NCBI GenBank assembly: GCA_963850345.1
Contig: CAWKKW010000006.1
Location: forward strand, 394,161 to 458,160
Direction: 5' to 3'
Source: CAWKKW01 sp963850345
GTDB taxonomy: Bacteria; Acidobacteriota; Terriglobia; Terriglobales; Acidobacteriaceae
DNA length: 64,000 nt
Shown here piece after piece: positions 59,955-64,000 of this stretch. Each line of letters begins with the position of its first letter. Within the stretch, counting starts at the first letter, position 1. The notes under the pieces were generated by a model that ran no database searches, was not told the origin of the DNA, and saw only the letters and a program-made list of their open reading frames with translations. Both the position numbers and the translations under genes were made by a program.

Positions 59955-62900
59955 TCAGTCACTCGAAAGATCATCAGCTTCAAGTCTGGCGTTTTTCAAC
60001 GGAAAGAATATGTGGAAAGCCGTACCGGTCCCAACACGGCTACGAACCTTTACGCGGGCATTCTGTCGTTTGAGGATCTCGGCACTCAGCCAAAGGCCTA
60101 AACCGCTCCCATTCACCCCTTTGGTGGTGTAGAAAGGCTCGAAGATTTTGGCTTGCGTAGCCGGGCTCATGCCCGTTCCAGTGTCTGCAATTGTGACCCG
60201 CACTCCAGGTTCGTTGCTCTGCCAATCACGGGAATCGCGTGACCTTACGGTGAGCACACCGCTGCCACCGAGTGCGTCAACCGCGTTAGTGATGAGGTTT
60301 GAAAAGACCTGACGCAGATCACTGCCGTGACACACCAACCTTGAGGTCTCTAGAAATTGGTCGACGACTGAAATGTCGGAATGTCTCGTCCTGCTTTCGA
60401 AGACGGAAAGGGTTGACTTCATCAGATCAGAGATGCTTTCAGGCAGTGGTCTTGTCGACTGGCGGTGAAATTTCAGACTGTATTGAACTACCTCGCTTGC
60501 CCGCCTTAGCTCCTCTTCTGCTTGGCGAAGGTATATGGGCAACATTCCTTCCTTCGCCTCATTCCGCATAAGGTAAAGCAGGTTCGTCACAGCTTCCAAT
60601 GGGTTGTTGATCTCGTGCGAGATGGTGGAAGCTAAGCGGCCGACTGCGGCCAACTTTTCACTTTTTCGGAGAGCCTCCTCTGCCGAAACCTGACGTGAGA
60701 TATCACGGAAATAGCAGACCACACCGTATCCTCCCTCTGGCATCGAGATTCGATCGACGCGCCACTCGTAGTACTCATGGTGCTGACGATCAACCCGATA
60801 CTCGGCTCGCTTTAGAGTGCTGTAAGGCTCTCCCGTCCTAAGCGTGTGTTGGAATATTTCAAGAAGTTCCCTTGCGTACGCAGCGCTCCACAGCCTGGGG
60901 AATACATCAGCCAAGTCGCGGCCCATGATGTCCTCCTGCAAGTCGCCAAACACAGGCAGGGCGACGGGATTTGCCTCAACTATGCGGAGCCCGGAGTCAA
61001 CGACATATACCCCAATCGGCGATTGCCGGATAAGAGTTTCGAACTGTGAGGAGCGCCGTTTTAGGAGGATCTGTGTCCGGACGCGTGCAAGGAGTTCGCG
61101 CGCATTGAACGGCTTGATCAGGTAGTCGTCTGCTCCTGACTGAAGCCCTTCAATATGGGCATCTTCACCTGCTCGTGCGGAGAGCATGATGACAGGTACG
61201 GACTTCGTAACTGGGTTGCTACGTAAGGCCTGAAGCAGACCGAAACCATCCAGCTCTGGCATCATTACGTCAGTCACGATGAGATCCGGCTTTAATGTCT
61301 TGGACAATTCCAACGCTATCTGTCCGTTGGCAGCGGTGAACACTTCGTACTCTTCTGCAAGAAGGCGCCTTACATAGTCGCGCATATCAACGTTGTCGTC
61401 CGCGAGCAGGATGCGATCACGATTTAATCTCGTGGAGTGCGCAGAATTTATCAGTCCTGCGATGGGAAGGCCGGGCGGCAAGGTCCCACTCTCTTCGGGC
61501 AACCAGCGCTGCGCCTCTTCTGCGTAGTAGATTGACTGCAACTCAAGCGGTTTCGCATTTTCGGTGTGGCTGCCTGCAATCTCTTGCACGATCTTTGGGA
61601 TCGAGATCAGAAAGGTCGTACCCACACCCACTTGACTCTTCACGGATATAGAGCCTCCATGAAGCCTGACTAGTTCCTGAACTAATGCAAGGCCGATGCC
61701 CGTCCCCTCAAAGCTGCGCCCTTCATTGGTAGCGACCCGATGAAACCGCTCGAACAGCTTCGGCAGCTCCGATTCAGGGATACCAATGCCGGTGTCGCTC
61801 ACCTTTAGACAAATCGAATCGTCTTCGGCGCTTTGATAGAGATCCAGCGTTACGGTTCCCGATAGGGTGAACTTGAACGCGTTCGAAAGCAGGTTCAGGA
61901 CGATCTTCTCCCACATCTCCCGATCAACGAAGACTTCTGATGAAAAGCGTGAGCAGTTGACGTTGAAAATCAATCCGCCCTTTTCTATCGCGGAGCGAAA
62001 GAGGCTTGCAAGCTCGGCGGTGAAGCTGCAAATGTCGATCCGCTCGAATTGCGCGTTTACCCGGCCTGCTTGGATTCGTGAAAAATCTAGCAATGCATTC
62101 ACAAGCTTCAACAATCGAATAGCATTCCGGTAGATCCGCTGCAGTTCCGAGCGGTCCAGGTCAGAGAATCGGGCGGTGTCCGCTTCGGTCCCGATGAGAG
62201 CTTCGAGCGGACCGATCATGAGCGTCAAGGGCGTCCGAAATTCGTGACTGATGTTAGTAAAGAAAAGCGTCTTTGCCTGGTCGAGCGCTACCAGTGCTTC
62301 GGCCCGACGTCTCTCTTCATCGTAAGCGCGCGCATTGGAAATACCAGCTGAAATCTGTCCGGCAATTAGATCGATGAACCCGGCGTATTCCGCATCGAAC
62401 TGTCGGAATGGGTTGAGGCCGACCACGAGGAAACCTAGGGGAGTTTCTCGCTTTTGCCATAGCAGTGGGACCAAGACTGCACTGCGCGGGGGCTCGTTCC
62501 AGGCTCCACGAGGCAGATCACTGAACCGGGAGTTGAGATTTTCGACCAAAACTTGCTTGTTCAAATAAGGGTCGAAGAGGGGCCATCCGGAAGAGGATTT
62601 GTCTATGACGGCCGGTGCGGCGGAATTATTTGGATCGATTCCACTGGAGGCAGCCAATTGACCTCGATCAGGTTGATGAAGAAGATAGGTCAGCGAAAAC
62701 GGAATGTCCTTTTGATTGCGTTCTAAGACGCGGCAGACCGCCCTTAACACCTCCTGCTCTGTCGTCGCCGTCGCGAGCTCCGCTGCGATTTCGCGGAGTG
62801 AACGGAGTCTACGTTCCCCAATGACTCTTTCCGTTTCTTCCGTGACGACACAGAGCATTCCTGTGTTGCTGCCCTTTTCCTCCAAGGGGCTGTAGGAAAA

Positions 62901-63254
62901 TGTATGGTATGTCTCTTCCGGATATCCGCTACGTTCAAGAAACAGAAGCAAGCCTTCATCCCACGTAGCCTCTCCCGTCCTTAACACTTGCTCAATCCGC
63001 GGACCTATCTCAGGCCATATTTCAGCCCAGACTTCTCTCGCTGGTCTTCCGAGCGCCCAGGGGTGCTTTTTCCCCAAGGTGACTCGACCATAGGTATCGT
63101 TATAAAGGAAAGTTAGATCCGGACCCCAACCCATCCACATGGCATAGCGAGATGTGAGCAGCACCCGAACAATGGTCTTGAGACTCTCTGGCCATTCACT
63201 CTCAGGCCCTAAAGGGGTGTTCGACCAGTCAAACGCCCGCACGCGCTCCGACAT
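59955..63254 (-). CDS. Hybrid histidine kinase with two kinase cores
   Basis: 1099 residues, soluble. PAS-like N-terminus (about 1-145, LTFLYNDTYGRVTLGKKHPW), GAF domain (about 150-320), first HisKA with NISHEFRTPLTLMIGP near 336 and HATPase (VSDTGIGIPESELPKLFERF, GTGIGLALVQELV), receiver (ILLADDNVDMRDYVRRLL, phospho-acceptor in IVTDVMMPELDGF near 661, lysine in YLIKPFN), PAS (about 750-870), second HisKA with STISHEINNPLEAVTNLLYL near 881 and a second HATPase (IADTGTGM, GSGLGLWLSAEIL). The two cores belong to different HisKA subtypes. The second resembles the kinases at 44.8 and 5.6 kb. Confidence 0.92.
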   Translation of the reverse strand: MSERVRAFDWSNTPLGPESEWPESLKTIVRVLLTSRYAMWMGWGPDLTFLYNDTYGRVTLGKKHPWALGRPAREVWAEIWPEIGPRIEQVLRTGEATWDEGLLLFLERSGYPEETYHTFSYSPLEEKGSNTGMLCVVTEETERVIGERRLRSLREIAAELATATTEQEVLRAVCRVLERNQKDIPFSLTYLLHQPDRGQLAASSGIDPNNSAAPAVIDKSSSGWPLFDPYLNKQVLVENLNSRFSDLPRGAWNEPPRSAVLVPLLWQKRETPLGFLVVGLNPFRQFDAEYAGFIDLIAGQISAGISNARAYDEERRRAEALVALDQAKTLFFTNISHEFRTPLTLMIGPLEALIGTEADTARFSDLDRSELQRIYRNAIRLLKLVNALLDFSRIQAGRVNAQFERIDICSFTAELASLFRSAIEKGGLIFNVNCSRFSSEVFVDREMWEKIVLNLLSNAFKFTLSGTVTLDLYQSAEDDSICLKVSDTGIGIPESELPKLFERFHRVATNEGRSFEGTGIGLALVQELVRLHGGSISVKSQVGVGTTFLISIPKIVQEIAGSHTENAKPLELQSIYYAEEAQRWLPEESGTLPPGLPIAGLINSAHSTRLNRDRILLADDNVDMRDYVRRLLAEEYEVFTAANGQIALELSKTLKPDLIVTDVMMPELDGFGLLQALRSNPVTKSVPVIMLSARAGEDAHIEGLQSGADDYLIKPFNARELLARVRTQILLKRRSSQFETLIRQSPIGVYVVDSGLRIVEANPVALPVFGDLQEDIMGRDLADVFPRLWSAAYARELLEIFQHTLRTGEPYSTLKRAEYRVDRQHHEYYEWRVDRISMPEGGYGVVCYFRDISRQVSAEEALRKSEKLAAVGRLASTISHEINNPLEAVTNLLYLMRNEAKEGMLPIYLRQAEEELRRASEVVQYSLKFHRQSTRPLPESISDLMKSTLSVFESRTRHSDISVVDQFLETSRLVCHGSDLRQVFSNLITNAVDALGGSGVLTVRSRDSRDWQSNEPGVRVTIADTGTGMSPATQAKIFEPFYTTKGVNGSGLGLWLSAEILKRQNARVKVRSRVGTGTAFHIFFPLKNARLEADDLSSD

Positions 63255-63423
63255 GCTTAATGCAGGAACGTCAGAAATGGTGCCATTGTGAAAGTTGTCT
63301 GCTATTGCCGCTGTCCTTCGGTGACAAAGAATTCAGACGATTAGAAAATGCGAGTGCTACAGGATTTTAGAACACTGTTCTTGAGGATGGCACAACTTAG
63401 CCGCGCAGTGGGAATTAACAAAC
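63255..63423. other. Promoter region of the hybrid kinase, no gene
   Basis: Upstream flank of the kinase gene; no coding signal seen. Confidence 0.4.
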
Positions 63424-63583
63424 AGTCGGCAACCGCCAGGAGGAGAGCGGGATCCTTTGCCGAATCTATATTGAGACGCACGATGATCTTACAAAGGACG
63501 ATGTCTTCAGGGCCCACCATTTCGGGTGCGTGGAGTTCAGGCGGGGCAGTCGAGACTGGCGCCAACTCTCCTGTTTCACCTAA
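63424..63583 (+). pseudogene. C-terminal fragment of the CRDC-WW family
   Basis: The frame reads GILCRIYIETHDDLTKDDVF then HHFGCVEFRRG and stops at 63581-63583, matching RIETHDDLCRADLF and FGCVEF of the protein encoded at 48037-48282. The N-terminal half with the C-x-x-C-x-W-W motif is missing. Confidence 0.5.
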
Positions 63584-63742
63584 ACAAAATTGGAATGCGT
63601 GTGTCTGATGAGAGAAGGACATCTGGCGTCCGGACGCCCGTTGTATACGGCATACTGCATAGTGAAATAGTTTTTGTACATCTTTTGACTGCCTCTTGAC
63701 CATCCGCCAGCGCAGGCAATCAAAACCTGACATCCAACCAAC

Positions 63743-64000
63743 ATGTCCGACCAAATAGCCGCCGCTCCAAGATCTGTAAAAGACAACATCCGGGCTGTCG
63801 CCGCGATGGAGACCTCCCTTGAAGAACACCGCACACCCGTGGACCGGGTCGCGGACGTGATTGGCGGCTTTTCCGGTAGCATGACTTTTGTTTTTTTTCA
63901 TCTTTTCTGGTTTGGTGCTTGGTTTTCTATCAACACCGGCCTCATCCCGGGAGTAAAACGATTCTGGCAAGATCATTTTAGCTCTGTCGCGATTTCGGTT
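63743..64000 (+). CDS. DUF1003-type membrane protein, 3' end outside window
   Basis: ATG 63743 opens a frame to the right edge (86 codons). After a polar start (MSDQIAAAPRSVKDNIRAVA) comes LEEHRTPVDRVADVIGGFSG and the first membrane helix (MTFVFFHLFWFGAWFSINTG), the pattern of DUF1003 proteins, which normally continue with a second helix and a cytoplasmic coiled coil. No strong ribosome binding site is evident. Function unknown. Confidence 0.6.
   Translation, partial: MSDQIAAAPRSVKDNIRAVAAMETSLEEHRTPVDRVADVIGGFSGSMTFVFFHLFWFGAWFSINTGLIPGVKRFWQDHFSSVAISV

Noticed and set aside
63341..63976. 211-codon minus-strand open frame at the right edge
   Set aside because: It is antisense to the DUF1003 gene start and to the CRDC-family fragment, both of which have clear family sequence.

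Overview
The window looks like chromosomal DNA of a soil acidobacterium (class Terriglobia, near Granulicella, Edaphobacter or Terriglobus). This is inferred from gene content: a very large TonB-dependent receptor with an N-terminal carboxypeptidase-regulatory-like domain, a winged-helix/TolB-propeller membrane regulator, a fragment of an ADOP-type permease, many lone receiver-like proteins, secreted beta-helix proteins, and maturation genes of a high-affinity type [NiFe]-hydrogenase. No rRNA, tRNA or CRISPR array was seen.

Layout. 0-2.8 kb: end of a [NiFe]-hydrogenase operon (two cluster-specific unknown proteins, maturation protease, a 35-residue membrane peptide, hypA, hypB), all on + with overlapping stops and starts. 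3-9.6 kb: accessory DNA with a SprT-like protein, a serine recombinase beside an inverted repeat, an Rmf-like small protein, an IS110 relic and decaying two-component genes. 10-14.4 kb: one secreted beta-helix protein and an isochorismatase-like hydrolase among stitched fragments of unrelated genes (MobF relaxase, ADOP permease, a HELFH metallopeptidase, PPOX, SDR, ACR3). 14.4-21 kb: PP2C phosphatase, receiver-like protein, winged-helix/propeller regulator, and a divergent peroxiredoxin, MBL-rhodanese and STAS group for peroxide and sulfane-sulfur handling. 21-29 kb: a head-to-head junction of two 5'-truncated genes, two large secreted beta-helix proteins (one GH55-like), and DUF1016 and integrase relics.

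29.2-41.7 kb is the best-preserved functional unit, a sugar-acid utilisation locus: FCD-type GntR regulator, IlvD/EDD-family aldonate dehydratase, RraA-like protein, TonB receptor, D-2-hydroxyacid dehydrogenase, exported YncE-like propeller, Tat-exported enolase-superfamily dehydratase and an ACS-type MFS transporter. A palindrome, TGTCTGACA, occurs before gntR and twice between the divergent propeller and dehydratase genes, which suggests one regulon. A stand-alone HpcH/HpaI aldolase at 52 kb could act on similar keto-deoxy acids.

41.7-50 kb is a repeat-rich accessory zone: an inverted duplication of a two-gene module of unknown function, an inverted 250-bp copy of the 5' end of the GH55-like gene, a 259-bp MITE-like element with iterated ends, IS110, IS66, TetR, SDR and kinase relics, a PAS histidine kinase and several very small genes with strong ribosome binding sites. 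50-53.4 kb: pyrophosphatase with two DUF3147 membrane proteins, the aldolase and a CsbD-like protein. 54.2-58.4 kb: a complete IS66-family element with 8-bp target duplications that itself carries a complete IS1182-like element with 9-bp target duplications. 58.5-64 kb: a membrane alpha/beta hydrolase, a 1099-residue hybrid histidine kinase with two kinase cores, and the start of a DUF1003 membrane protein running off the edge.

No clearly new defence or other multi-gene system could be proven. The most intriguing unexplained items are the inverted two-gene module, the iterated-repeat element and the fragment mosaics.
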